Shown: positions 1 through 8,635, counted from the stretch's first letter. The stretch: DNA of 48,399 bases from an uncultured Prevotellaceae bacterium (GCA_947307015.1 CAMZHV010000016.1:1-48399), one strand, 5' to 3'. Program-made: numbers and translations. Notes: generated by a model from the sequence alone, not told the origin.

Positions 1-313
1 AAGTCGTCAATCTTCGAAAATCAATAATGTAATCTAATTTTGAGTACTTACTTACATCCGAAACTTCAGTAAGAGAGTAACCGAAAACCCTTAGGAGAGT
101 TTGCCAAAAGAGTTAAGGGTTATTGCGAAAACCCTTATAGGTTTGCGCAGTCTCTTAGGAGGGTTCGCGTAGACTCTTAGGAGGGTTTGCGTGTCCCACT
201 AATGGGACACGGCGATACGTATAGACGTATTAGCCTACACGTATGTACGTATGCCCTCACACGTATATACGCTGTGCGACGACGAATGATGGATGACGCG
301 TAATCCCAAAAAT
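1..313. repeat. Gene-free stretch with short degenerate repeats
   Basis: No convincing gene is seen. A motif close to CTCTTAGGAGGGTTTGCG recurs imperfectly at about 89-105, 151-168 and 173-191. It is followed by a perfect 8-bp inverted repeat, GTGTCCCA-CTAA-TGGGACAC, at 191-210. From about 215 to 272 there is a cluster of ACGTAT-type hexamers. The function is unknown. It could be degenerate intergenic repeat DNA or a remnant regulatory region of a gene left of the window. Confidence 0.5.
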
Positions 314-644
314 CCAGCCATTTGCCAAAAAGGTTTCAGCTTTCAGCTTAGCGGCTTAATCTACTGTTGTTCAAATCTATACAGACTGAACCTTTGCGCT
401 TGAAGTTTCAGCAGGTTTCAGCAAGGTTCAGCCAATACAAATCTAACTCTCACACCGTGCAATGTCAATTCGTGAAATTTGTGAAGGGTCAAGCGTCGCA
501 AGCGCCGAGCGCGTGAAATTCGTGGTGACTGAAGCCTCCTGAAACCTGCTGAAACTTCAAGCGCAAAGGTTCAGCCAGAAAGCCCTTGATTGTGAACACG
601 ATACAGGCAAATCTGAAAGCTGAAACCTTTTTTGCGAATGGCTG
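314..644. repeat. Nested long inverted repeat (MITE-like or structured RNA)
   Basis: The outer arms, 314-346 and 612-644, match at about 31 of 33 positions when one is reversed. The inner arms, 386-421 and 539-574, are a perfect 36-bp inverted repeat. The spacers between inner and outer arms do not match each other, so the structure is a hairpin with a large internal bulge. The centre (422-538) carries GTGAAATTTGTGA-like words similar to the repeat near 44268. It lies about 125 bp past the stop of the BspA-like gene, on its 3' side. A small ORF at 489-674 lies inside it and is not believed to be a gene. Confidence 0.75.
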
Positions 645-768
645 GATTTTCGCCCATAGCCCTTCTGCCCGCACATCTTCCTTCGTAAAGATGTCGCAAC
701 AAGATAAGCAGAAGCGATGACCACAGCGGCCACCGCTTCTGAAGGTTCTTTGACGTTGGCGTTCAGTT

Positions 769-2997
769 TTACCTCCTGACCTTCACGGCTTTATCACCAA
801 CTTTAACGATAATCACTTGTTCCTTTGTTGGCACATTCACCGTCGTAATGATGTCAGTTGCCGTTGTGTTGGCGATGAGTCTACCTCCTAAGTCATAGAC
901 ATGGATTGGAGTGCCAGCAGTGGCACCATCAATGGTTAGCGTATTGCCATTGCTCTGTATCAGCACAGGCACGGCCTTCACCTCGCTCACCGCATCCTCG
1001 CCACCAGTTATTCCCTCTGTCTGCGGTTCCACATCTATCCAGCAGAGCGTGGCCGTGGCGATGTCTGAATCCTCGTAGTCGGGTTTTGTGGCTTTGACCG
1101 TGATGTGATAGGTCACACCGAGTTGCACTTCGTTGCCTGTGTAGGAGTTGACGTCTGCGTCCGTGATGGTGGATTCGCAGATAGCTCCATCGGTCTCACT
1201 CTCGAAGGTCAGTTTGCCGTTGCTGTAGTAGATGGCAGGCTTGGCACACTTCTTCGTTTCGGGATTGATGGGATCTGGATTGCCGCCACCTTCTCCTTCT
1301 TCCAAGAAGAAGAACTCCTTCCATTGATCGGCGACTTGGTAAGCTTCCTTACAGCCCGTGGGCACGACAAGCGTACACGACCATTTGTTGATATCATCCA
1401 ATGCCTGGTCACCACAAGCGGGCGGCGTAGCTGTCTTACTTACGATTTTGGTGACTGCCGTGCAATCCGAGAACGCTTCCTTGCCAATAGTCTGTAGTTG
1501 AGATCCAAATGCCAGGCTCTTCAGGCTCGAACAACCCGAGAACGCCCAATCGCCAAACTTCGTCACGCCATCGCCAACCGTGAAGCTCTGCAGGTTCGTG
1601 CAGCCATAGAACTCATTCTCCGAAATCTCAGTCTCCTTGTCGGTAATGACAACGGTACGGAGAGTGGTATTGCGATAGAAGGGGGAATAACCGCGATTGG
1701 ATGCTGTGTTGTAAGTAATATTGCCACCGATATAAACGGAGTCAAGAGGGCAATCCGAGAATAGTGGCGATGAACCATTACTTCCTAATTTCAGCGCTTC
1801 TTCTCGGTCTGCTACCACAAGATTTCGAAGTTTTCCGCAATCGCCAAATACAGAATTTCCAATTTCGGATATATTACTTCCTATGAAACAACTTTTAAAG
1901 TCTGACATAATCAAGTCGTTCGTATTTCCTAAAATGGCCTTTTCCATGTTTGAACAGCCATAGAAAGCATAATCCCTAATAGAGGTAATCTTTTCACCCA
2001 GCGTTGCACTCTTCATGTTTGAACAGCCATAAAACGCATATTGTGCTATCTCGCCTTCGTTATCACAAGTCAGGCTCTCAATATATTTGTTATTATAGCA
2101 CACGTAAGGCTGCACTTTTTTGACTGACATGGTGATACCTCGGTAGGTTACCGTTGATGAGATGTTAGTGTTCACTGGCGTGCCATCATAGACACAATCT
2201 ATGGCATCGCAAGTACGTTCTGATGGACTTATAGGAACATACTTGATGCCATCCGCTTCGAAAATGGAACTGAGGAAGGGATAGACAATCTTATTGTTCA
2301 GTGAACCGAACTGCTCATTTGAAACATAGTGGATTGCACTATTTACATATTGGTATCCCGATGGCGGCGTATTTGTCAGCCAAATAGCCTTCTTGATGTT
2401 TGTATTATAAAAGGCTGATGAACCAATGGATGTAACGCTGCTTCCAATGGTGATGGAAGTCAGGCTGGAGCAACCAAAAAACGCGCCTTCTCCGATGCTT
2501 GTCACGCCGTTAGGGATGTCGATGGAAGTCAGGCTGGAGCAACTATAGAAAGCATCGTCTCCGATGCTCGTCACGCTGTCAGGGATGGTGATGGAAGTCA
2601 GGCTGGAGCATTCCCAAAACGCTCGGTCTCCGATGCTTGTCACGCTCTCAGGGATGGTGATGGAAGTCAGGCCAGAGCATTCCCAAAACGCTCGGTCTCC
2701 GATGCTTGTCACGCTCTCAGGGATGGTGATGGAAGTCAGGCCAGAGCAATTTTGAAACGCATTTTTTCCAATGCTTGTCACACCTGATGATATAATCACG
2801 GTTTTCATGCTTCGACCATAATTGTACCATGGGCTCAAGGAAGAGAAATTACTCATCGCCCCACTACCAGAAATAGTTAGCGTCTTGGTCGATTCCACAT
2901 AAGTCCAAGTGAGATTGTCACCACATGTGCCGTTAGCATCTGCCATCGCTACCACCGGTAGCAACGCCAGAATAAATAATAGAATTTGCTTTTTCAT
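769..2997 (-). CDS. BspA-like leucine-rich repeat surface protein
   Basis: 742 residues. An N-terminal signal peptide (MKKQILLFILALLPVVAMA) is followed by the GTCGDNLTW...LTISGSGAM block typical of BspA-family proteins. Then come 23-residue LRR_5 repeats of the form SLTSITIPxSVTSIGDxAF, in one tight array (about residues 70-210) and a looser one (about 315-560). A proline/glutamate linker, a fibronectin/Ig-like stretch and a type IX-secretion-like tail (VYDLGGRLI...VKVGDKAVKVRR) close the protein. BspA proteins are surface adhesins that bind host or other bacterial proteins; the ligand here is unknown. The gene starts 15 nt after the ORF6N gene and may be cotranscribed with it. The first LRR units are almost identical at the DNA level (see the repeat entry). 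Confidence 0.9.
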   Translation of the reverse strand: MKKQILLFILALLPVVAMADANGTCGDNLTWTYVESTKTLTISGSGAMSNFSSLSPWYNYGRSMKTVIISSGVTSIGKNAFQNCSGLTSITIPESVTSIGDRAFWECSGLTSITIPESVTSIGDRAFWECSSLTSITIPDSVTSIGDDAFYSCSSLTSIDIPNGVTSIGEGAFFGCSSLTSITIGSSVTSIGSSAFYNTNIKKAIWLTNTPPSGYQYVNSAIHYVSNEQFGSLNNKIVYPFLSSIFEADGIKYVPISPSERTCDAIDCVYDGTPVNTNISSTVTYRGITMSVKKVQPYVCYNNKYIESLTCDNEGEIAQYAFYGCSNMKSATLGEKITSIRDYAFYGCSNMEKAILGNTNDLIMSDFKSCFIGSNISEIGNSVFGDCGKLRNLVVADREEALKLGSNGSSPLFSDCPLDSVYIGGNITYNTASNRGYSPFYRNTTLRTVVITDKETEISENEFYGCTNLQSFTVGDGVTKFGDWAFSGCSSLKSLAFGSQLQTIGKEAFSDCTAVTKIVSKTATPPACGDQALDDINKWSCTLVVPTGCKEAYQVADQWKEFFFLEEGEGGGNPDPINPETKKCAKPAIYYSNGKLTFESETDGAICESTITDADVNSYTGNEVQLGVTYHITVKATKPDYEDSDIATATLCWIDVEPQTEGITGGEDAVSEVKAVPVLIQSNGNTLTIDGATAGTPIHVYDLGGRLIANTTATDIITTVNVPTKEQVIIVKVGDKAVKVRR
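2452..2796 (-). repeat. 69-bp tandem repeats encoding LRR units
   Basis: The word GATGGAAGTCAGGC occurs at 2452, 2521, 2590, 2659 and 2728, exactly 69 bp (23 codons) apart. Units 2590-2658 and 2659-2727 differ at only two positions. This points to recent unit duplication or gene conversion inside the BspA-like gene, and to likely copy-number variation between strains. Confidence 0.85.
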
Positions 2998-3012
2998 GAT
3001 TGTATTTCGTTT

Positions 3013-3696
3013 TTATTTTTCATTTTCAACTCCTTCTTCTTTCTCATCTTGAATGAAACCTATTCGTCTGCGGGGCTTGGGTGAAGGAGTGCCGGCCTGT
3101 AGCGCTGCCAGCGACTGGTTGATGAGCTCCAGCTGCATACGCGTGTCCTCGTTGATCTCGTTTTGGTCGGCAAGAATCTCTTCGATGTCCAGCTTCAAAT
3201 CTTCGAAGTCGCGGCGCAGTTGGACAACGTCTGCGTTCATGGCAGGTTGTGGCAGTGTGGAAGCCAAATGACGAAAGGCGACAAAGGCACGCATGATATC
3301 GCGATTCACCCTGATGGCTGTCTCCGATTTTAGCACACTGCTAAGCATCGCCACACCAAGCTCCGTGAAGGCGTAGGGGAGGTACTTGATGTTAGAACCA
3401 CGTCCTCTGTTCAAGATCACAATTTGTGACCTTGAACGTGACTCTTCATCGCAATTACTATGATTATCAATTAGATTTGAGGTCGCATTTTGTGACCTTA
3501 AAGCCACCATCTGTGTCTCGTCCTTAGTCAATCGGAACATAAAATCGTCGCCTTCGAAGCGTGAAGCGTTTCTGCGAACGGCCTGATTCAAAGCACGGGT
3601 TTCCACACCATAGATGGCTGCCAAGTCGCGATCCAGCATCACCCGCTGCCCTCGTATCTCGTAGATCTTCTGTTTAATAGGTTCTAATGCGTCCAT
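3013..3696 (-). CDS. ORF6N-domain protein
   Basis: 227 residues. An ORF6N domain fills about residues 5-100 ([21 protein letters not shown]...LNQAVRRN...FMFRLTKDE). After it comes a conserved [20 protein letters not shown] segment and then a predicted coiled coil (about 155-200). The tail is basic and then acidic. ORF6N/KilA-N-type proteins are DNA-binding proteins common in phages and mobile DNA. The gene has a clear promoter (TAACTTTG at 3724-3731 in minus orientation), and its upstream region is a near copy of that of the WYL regulator at 10774. It ends 15 nt before the BspA-like gene. Its biological role is not known. Confidence 0.85.
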   Translation of the reverse strand: MDALEPIKQKIYEIRGQRVMLDRDLAAIYGVETRALNQAVRRNASRFEGDDFMFRLTKDETQMVALRSQNATSNLIDNHSNCDEESRSRSQIVILNRGRGSNIKYLPYAFTELGVAMLSSVLKSETAIRVNRDIMRAFVAFRHLASTLPQPAMNADVVQLRRDFEDLKLDIEEILADQNEINEDTRMQLELINQSLAALQAGTPSPKPRRRIGFIQDEKEEGVENEK

Positions 3697-3723
3697 AAGG
3701 TCTGATTCTTAAGTTTTCGGCCA

Positions 3724-3757
3724 CAAAGTTAGCTGTTATTTCGTATACCAAGGCAAA
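3724..3757 (-). promoter_or_regulatory. Promoter of the ORF6N gene
   Basis: Read on the minus strand, TTTG (3754-3757) is followed after 22 nt by TAACTTTG (3724-3731), matching the Bacteroidota -33/-7 pattern. The same layout with a 22-nt spacer occurs before the WYL gene. Confidence 0.7.
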
Positions 3758-3802
3758 AAAGAGCATATTTTCTCACCTCTGGACACAAACAACGCCCACC
3801 CG
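3754..3802 (-). repeat. Duplicated upstream module, copy 1
   Basis: 49 bp nearly identical to 10827-10874; the only difference is one A in a poly-A run. Weaker similarity continues on both sides, including the -7 element and about 35 bp further upstream. The copy sits at the same distance from the ORF6N start as copy 2 does from the WYL start. Confidence 0.85.
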
Positions 3803-3907
3803 GGGGGAACAGGAAGGCGCTGGAGATGAGGATAAACAGTCTTATTTCTTTTAAGTTATGATCTTATGTCATAGGCCAGACATGGTGTTAATTATTATTC
3901 TTCATTG

Positions 3908-4594
3908 TTAATCTTCTTTGTCCTCATAATAATTATCCAACAAATGATCCATCTTCTCGTGAGCAGCAAGCCCAAACAGATAGCTTAAATCGCTTTCAAG
4001 ATTTCCTAACTTCTTTTTGCCAAGTACTTTATCTTGAAATTCAGAGTAGATGAACTCCACTTCCCGATAGATTCTACTTACGCAGTCTTCGTAATCGTCT
4101 TCCTCGTTTGTTCTGTTCTTCAAGGGGTCTGCACCTTGTTCCAACAATTGTTCTGCCCTGTCAAATTGAAACTTTTCAACACAGCAAGCCAGCTCGATAT
4201 CAATGTCCCTGAAGCCCAGTTTTTTAAGATACTCTTCTGTCTCACAAAGGCAATCCTCTACCGTTGCATCGGGTTCGGCACAGTAGAAAACATCACAATA
4301 GTCTGAGAATGGGACGTTAGACACATCTAACCCTAACTCACCAAAGAATCGCATGAATTTGTCATTCTCCTCTTTTCTCTTCCTAAGAACTGGTTTGCAC
4401 TTTTCCTTCCATTCCTCTAAATAGCCAAAGAGAATGGCCCAACAAGCTGAAATATAATGCAGGGGATAGGGCAAGTCGTCAGAGTCCTTGCATAGTGACA
4501 ACACATCATTGTTGTTACCATACAATGACTGAAATCTGTCAAAGTCTATCTCAAAGACAGCCTTGATAATCTCCTTGGTCTTCTTTTTCATCAT
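3908..4594 (-). CDS. Unknown protein with an ankyrin-like segment
   Basis: About 228 residues from the ATG at 4594. The reading frame stays open to a GTG at 4615, but the ATG-ATG-AAA-AAG start is more natural. The protein is acidic. One segment (IELACCVEKFQFDRAEQLLEQ, then GADPLKN) resembles a single ankyrin repeat. The rest is helical with no recognised domain or catalytic motif. It has its own promoter at 4673-4680, just past a terminator that ends the upstream operon. It is the last gene of the accessory block; an immunity or partner role is possible but not supported directly. Confidence 0.7.
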   Translation of the reverse strand: MMKKKTKEIIKAVFEIDFDRFQSLYGNNNDVLSLCKDSDDLPYPLHYISACWAILFGYLEEWKEKCKPVLRKRKEENDKFMRFFGELGLDVSNVPFSDYCDVFYCAEPDATVEDCLCETEEYLKKLGFRDIDIELACCVEKFQFDRAEQLLEQGADPLKNRTNEEDDYEDCVSRIYREVEFIYSEFQDKVLGKKKLGNLESDLSYLFGLAAHEKMDHLLDNYYEDKED

Positions 4595-4672
4595 TAATTC
4601 AGTTTTTTCTAACACATCTATTTATTACTTCTATTTATTGATGTTGTTCTTCGTTGTTATTGAATCACGGTG

Positions 4673-4680
4673 CAAAGTTA
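4673..4680 (-). promoter_or_regulatory. -7 element for the ankyrin-like gene
   Basis: TAACTTTG on the minus strand, about 80 nt before the start codon at 4594. It directly follows the T-run of the terminator at 4684-4714, so termination of one unit and initiation of the next are packed together. Confidence 0.55.
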
Positions 4681-4683
4681 AAA

Positions 4684-4714
4684 AGAGGTTGTCTCAAAGC
4701 ATGGGACAACCTCT
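4684..4714 (-). terminator. Rho-independent terminator after the GIY-YIG gene
   Basis: On the minus strand AGAGGTTGTC pairs with GACAACCTCT across an 11-nt loop, followed by TTTTT. It begins 15 nt after the stop codon at 4730 and would end the accessory operon that starts near 9604. Confidence 0.85.
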
Positions 4715-4729
4715 GAAAAATATCATTGC

Positions 4730-5623
4730 TTAGACAATTTGATCCTGTTCTTCGACCTCTTGATAGTTTTCACGCAAAGAAGACAATTTCTGTCCATTAA
4801 ATCTCCAATAGTCATTACCGTTAACCGTTGAGAGATTCTTACCGCCATATTCATTTAAATAAAACAGGGCAAGCGGAGATGAACGTTTTACTTCGTCGCG
4901 GCAGTTAAACTTATTGTTGCCGACGTACTTTGCTGTAATTGGTAATCCGTTATTATCAACAAGGGTTTCGCCTGAACCGTTGGTTAGAACTACCTCATCT
5001 CCTTCATTCAATATACGGTTAAGGTCAAGCGTCGGTTTTCTGCTTCTACTTGCCAAACGTTCGTTGTCATCGTCCTGTGCGCCACTGTTAATGTCTTTAT
5101 TGTTACATCTGCAAATAGTTGCTAACATGTTAACATCATAGTCATCGATTTGAAACAGTTCGTGATCAAAGGATTGAACAGCATAAAGTATCTTAGGTCT
5201 GCTAACACCATATACAAACTCATCACCAGCCTGTATGCGAGTTTTATCTGCTCTTACCTCTTTATTTATTTGCATACTATTTTCAATATCATCATAAAGC
5301 TCGTTGCATAACTTACCTCGTATAAGTCCATCGATTTTTACATTCTTTTGGACACCGTCCTCTATGATTTTGGGAAAAATGAAGACATCATATATCTTAC
5401 ATGTAACAGGAATACCTGTTCTGATTTCTCCCTTGATTCGGGCCATTGACTGCTCTTTCAGTATTTCTGGAGTAACGTTTTCGATGTTCCCAACAAAATC
5501 CGTCTGCCCGATTTTTACCCATTCCATAGCTTCTCGCTTAAGAACGTCATTATTCAAGTACTTGTCTTCGCATTGTTCTGGTCCGAAAACATAGACAATT
5601 GTGTAATCAGAATTCTTTCTCAT
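4730..5623 (-). CDS. GIY-YIG (T5orf172-like) nuclease with RAMA-like C-terminus
   Basis: 297 residues. The N-terminus reads YTIVYVFGPE...WVKIGQTDF, matching the two strands of a GIY-YIG/T5orf172 nuclease core. It is followed by IDGLIRGKL and AGDEFVYGVSRPKILYAV, in the places where this family has its later acidic and aromatic motifs. Residues about 205-285 (GSGETLVDNNGLPITAKYVG...SPLALFYLNEYGG...VNGNDYWRFNG...LSSLRE) resemble the RAMA/DUF4357 domain found in proteins associated with restriction and modified DNA. The likely role is a DNA nuclease or DNA-interacting protein in genome conflict. The assignment rests on motif reading only; the catalytic residues are not certain. It lies 27 nt after the Doc-like gene and is followed by a strong terminator. 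Confidence 0.6.
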   Translation of the reverse strand: MRKNSDYTIVYVFGPEQCEDKYLNNDVLKREAMEWVKIGQTDFVGNIENVTPEILKEQSMARIKGEIRTGIPVTCKIYDVFIFPKIIEDGVQKNVKIDGLIRGKLCNELYDDIENSMQINKEVRADKTRIQAGDEFVYGVSRPKILYAVQSFDHELFQIDDYDVNMLATICRCNNKDINSGAQDDDNERLASRSRKPTLDLNRILNEGDEVVLTNGSGETLVDNNGLPITAKYVGNNKFNCRDEVKRSSPLALFYLNEYGGKNLSTVNGNDYWRFNGQKLSSLRENYQEVEEQDQIV

Positions 5624-5650
5624 TTTGTTTTTTATTTATAGGATTCTTAA

Positions 5651-6112
5651 TTATTCCTCCTCAGAGAATCCAATGCTTTGACTCATTGCTTCTATAAGTT
5701 CCAGCTTGATGGATTCGCTGTAGTCCTCATCATTCACAATACATCGCATCACCTCTGTCAGCAAGTCACGGTCTATATGCCCTGCTGCTACATGATAGCC
5801 GATAGCCTCCATTTCTTCCATAAAGTTTTTTAGCAGGTACATATAGCCATTTTTTAGGAAGAAGTTTGCTGTCAATGTGATGGATATTCGCTTATTGCAG
5901 TCGGCAAAATAATGACCTTTGCACAGGCTGTACATCAGATAAGCCGCCTTGTCTGCAATGCTTGGATAATATAGGTCATCCTGCACAAAATCAAGGGTTG
6001 ATTTGATACCGCCTTCATCGCGCACACCAGCCATACCGCCGCCACTTTTCTCTACCGTCTTATAATAGATGGCGAGGGCTTCGTCGTAATCAATATAAGT
6101 TAGGTTTGCCAT
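5651..6112 (-). CDS. doc: Doc/Fic-family toxin-like protein
   Basis: 153 residues, the usual size for death-on-curing proteins. The Fic motif is complete: HYFADCNKR (His67, Phe69, Asn73, Lys74, Arg75), followed by the helix ISITLTANFFLKNGY typical of Doc. Doc proteins phosphorylate elongation factor Tu and block translation; most other Fic proteins transfer AMP. Doc is normally neutralised by a cognate antitoxin encoded upstream. Here the gene upstream (16 nt away) is not Phd but a larger KilA/RhuM-like DNA-binding protein, the natural candidate for the antitoxin and repressor. Confidence 0.88.
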   Translation of the reverse strand: MANLTYIDYDEALAIYYKTVEKSGGGMAGVRDEGGIKSTLDFVQDDLYYPSIADKAAYLMYSLCKGHYFADCNKRISITLTANFFLKNGYMYLLKNFMEEMEAIGYHVAAGHIDRDLLTEVMRCIVNDEDYSESIKLELIEAMSQSIGFSEEE

Positions 6113-6128
6113 ACTTCTGTTCCTCCTT

Positions 6129-7136
6129 TTATTGCTTTAGACGATCAAGCACGGCTTTGTTCTCATCCAGCAGATGGTCAAAGTCCACAGACTGGCTGCC
6201 AATGAACTTCTCGTATTCTTCTGGAGAAACAGCCTTCAAATATTCTGCAATGTTTCCATGATAGACATCACGAAAAGCCAAATCGCGTGAAGCCATCTTT
6301 GTCCTGGCATCCTCAATGATTGGCTTAACGAAAGGCATTGCAGATAGTTCTTTAACGAACTCACCCACTTCCTCAACAGACACTGGCCCCATTTCCTTTG
6401 CCTTAGCTTTAATTGTCTCTGCCACATGGTTTTCAAATGCCGAGATTGACACCAACACCTCAGCGTAGAGTGTACGACGCAGGTTGTCCTTCTCGCTCAG
6501 TTCAAGCAGTTTCTTGTATTCCTTTGCCTTCTCACAAAACACTGCTTTGTAAATCATATCCATGATGGTGGAATACTTGAAAGTCTTGTGACCATCTACA
6601 TAATCCCTGATGGCATCAGTAAGCTTCTTGTGGTAGTTCTCTTCCTGAACAGCAGATATCACATAGTTTCTGTCTCGGCGATTGATATACTTCGTGCCAC
6701 CACCTGTTTTTTCATTGATGACGGCAATCACAATATCAAGGATACGCCCACGCAACCACTTTGCCTTCTCACTTGTTGTCAGCAACATGCCGATGTTGAG
6801 AAATGAGCGAAAATCGAATAGTCCTAAATGAGGCATTTTGTTAGGGAAATCTATTTCCCTTACATACTTTAGCTTAAACTCTTTCAGCTCATTACCCTTT
6901 ATGACTCTATAACCATTCCTCTTCAACTCCTCTTCGTTAGCATTGAGGCAATTAGTGATTGTTCGCAAATCTACTTCGTAGAAATCTGCGGCCATCTGTC
7001 TGGTTATATATAATACTCCATTAAACTCCAGAGGCTTTATCTCTAGGGCTTCACGGATTCGAGGCAAAGCCACTGGATTGTTCAGTATGTTCTGCCTACT
7101 AATTTCTGATGTTGTTAAATCTTTGGCCATACCCAT
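6129..7136 (-). CDS. KilA/RhuM-like DNA-binding protein, candidate Doc antitoxin
   Basis: 335 residues. The N-terminal half has a helix-turn-helix-like segment (LYITRQMAADFYEVDLRTITNCLNAN as two consecutive stretches) resembling the N-terminus of RhuM/ORF6N/KilA-type proteins. The C-terminal half is helical and rich in charged residues. The start codon shares one base with the stop of the EVE-nuclease gene (TAATG), and the Doc-like gene follows 16 nt after its stop. This operon position suggests a regulator or antitoxin for Doc. That is inference: no family-level antitoxin domain was recognised. Confidence 0.7.
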   Translation of the reverse strand: MGMAKDLTTSEISRQNILNNPVALPRIREALEIKPLEFNGVLYITRQMAADFYEVDLRTITNCLNANEEELKRNGYRVIKGNELKEFKLKYVREIDFPNKMPHLGLFDFRSFLNIGMLLTTSEKAKWLRGRILDIVIAVINEKTGGGTKYINRRDRNYVISAVQEENYHKKLTDAIRDYVDGHKTFKYSTIMDMIYKAVFCEKAKEYKKLLELSEKDNLRRTLYAEVLVSISAFENHVAETIKAKAKEMGPVSVEEVGEFVKELSAMPFVKPIIEDARTKMASRDLAFRDVYHGNIAEYLKAVSPEEYEKFIGSQSVDFDHLLDENKAVLDRLKQ

Positions 7137-8635
7137 TAACGATCTAATAAATTCTTTATTTCATGAAATTTATCTAAATTATTCAAATCACTCCAACGAT
7201 AACGTCTATAGTGGTTGATGTCAAATTTACCACGTTTTGTTTTTTCGTAAAAACGAAGTTGGAATTTGTCACAAGTTACCAATAGTTCAGCGTCAGCAAA
7301 TTTGGCATACGAAAGACCCTGATGAAAACTCTCCTCTATCAGATTTACGTTAGCCATATGTTCTTTTACTTCAATAATCACCTTTGCTCCTCTGTCTTTT
7401 TCATTACCTGTCAAATGAAGTGCAAAATCTGCTCGTTTTTTCATCTCGTGTCCTGTATAACCACGGCCTGCAGGAAATTTCACTTCGGCCATAAAATCTG
7501 TCCCGTATTTCCATCCCATTTCTTCCAATCTGGGTATAAGTAGCTTGTCAGAAACATCTTGTTCACAGTTGATCTCAACATCATTTATATTCTGAGGAGC
7601 GTAAAGCATTGGCAACTCACCTTGATAGCCTTTAATACGAAATAATTCCACAAGCCTATTGTAATCATCCACAGACATAGGACATTTACTCATTCCTTGG
7701 AAATTCCTTTTAACAAATGAATTATTTCCAAAATATTCGTCTTTACGAAGTTCATCCAATGTGATAGGAGGCACATCTATTCGATTGCCAATAAGGGCAC
7801 ATGAATACCATTGGAAGAATGGTTCCAACGCACCATCAGTCAAGGCACGGCAAACTGCAGAAAGTTTCTTAAATGGAGCCATTTCATAAAACACCACGAT
7901 ATCTCCACGCTTAACGTCCTGCTTGATTCCCCAGTAAATGGGATCAGTAAATACCTCTTTGTCCCCTCCTATAAACCAAGCTTGTTCTGCCTCGGGTAAT
8001 GGGAAGTCATCGTTGTCCTTAACGTATTCTGGAGCTAAATCAAAAAGGAAAGCCCACAATTCAGCTGGACTAAGGCCATGATTGTCTCTAAAAACCTTAA
8101 ATATTTTACAAAGTTCCATATAATACATCAGCCTTTCCTTCGTGTCTTTTTGTGCAGGAACCTTTTGTGGCAATTCAATGTCAAAAGCTGACGCTATTTT
8201 CTTTAATGTATATAACCCGTCGATAAAGAAATAGGGCACATAATACTCAGGACACATCAATGCAAGATTAAAGAAAATCAAATTATGGGTTCTGTCTGCA
8301 ATGATATTCTTGTAAGATTCTTTTATGGCCTTTTCGTCATTATCAACAAAACCATTAATGATTTCGTAAGAAATAATATCTTCATATACATCCGCAGCTT
8401 TCTCCATAGAGTCAATCTCTACTTCACTGAAATCACTGACAATATCATTCCAAACATCATCGGTAGCCTTGACAAGAGGATTAATGTTGATTCTTTCCCC
8501 AAAACGTTTGCTGAAATCACTATACAACTCAAGTATATCGCGTGATGATTTCGCATTTTGGAATCGCTTAATATGCTCTTGCTTCTCAGGCAATGCTTTG
8601 TAAAAACGCCATGCAAAGCTAAAATTATCATTCAT
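7136..8635 (-). CDS. EVE domain fused to HsdR_N-type nuclease
   Basis: 499 residues from the ATG at 8635, which overlaps the stop of the upstream gene (ATGAATGA). A longer frame to 8758 exists but overlaps the upstream gene by 131 bp. Residues 1-235 are helical and unrecognised. About 240-335 read as an EVE/PUA-like domain (RGDIVVFYEMAPFKKLSAV...ITLDELRKDEYF...MSVDDYNRL). About 360-465 form a PD-(D/E)XK core of the type I restriction HsdR N-terminal kind: RADFAL (Asp403), IIEVKE (Glu422, Lys424) and HQGLSYAK (Gln439...Tyr443, the QxxxY motif). EVE domains are predicted or shown to read modified bases, so a modification-dependent nuclease is the simplest model. There is no helicase domain and no methylase nearby, unlike type I systems. 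Confidence 0.75.
   Translation of the reverse strand: MNDNFSFAWRFYKALPEKQEHIKRFQNAKSSRDILELYSDFSKRFGERININPLVKATDDVWNDIVSDFSEVEIDSMEKAADVYEDIISYEIINGFVDNDEKAIKESYKNIIADRTHNLIFFNLALMCPEYYVPYFFIDGLYTLKKIASAFDIELPQKVPAQKDTKERLMYYMELCKIFKVFRDNHGLSPAELWAFLFDLAPEYVKDNDDFPLPEAEQAWFIGGDKEVFTDPIYWGIKQDVKRGDIVVFYEMAPFKKLSAVCRALTDGALEPFFQWYSCALIGNRIDVPPITLDELRKDEYFGNNSFVKRNFQGMSKCPMSVDDYNRLVELFRIKGYQGELPMLYAPQNINDVEINCEQDVSDKLLIPRLEEMGWKYGTDFMAEVKFPAGRGYTGHEMKKRADFALHLTGNEKDRGAKVIIEVKEHMANVNLIEESFHQGLSYAKFADAELLVTCDKFQLRFYEKTKRGKFDINHYRRYRWSDLNNLDKFHEIKNLLDR

Noticed and set aside
80..270. CRISPR-like array
   Set aside because: The repeats are degenerate, unevenly spaced and lack unique spacers of constant length; no cas gene is present.
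489..674. 61-residue ORF on the minus strand
   Set aside because: It lies wholly inside the nested inverted repeat, so its peptide simply reflects the palindrome; it has no ribosome site and no family resemblance.
7136..8635. Type I restriction system
   Set aside because: Only the HsdR_N-type nuclease core is present; there is no SF2 helicase, HsdM or HsdS in the neighbourhood.
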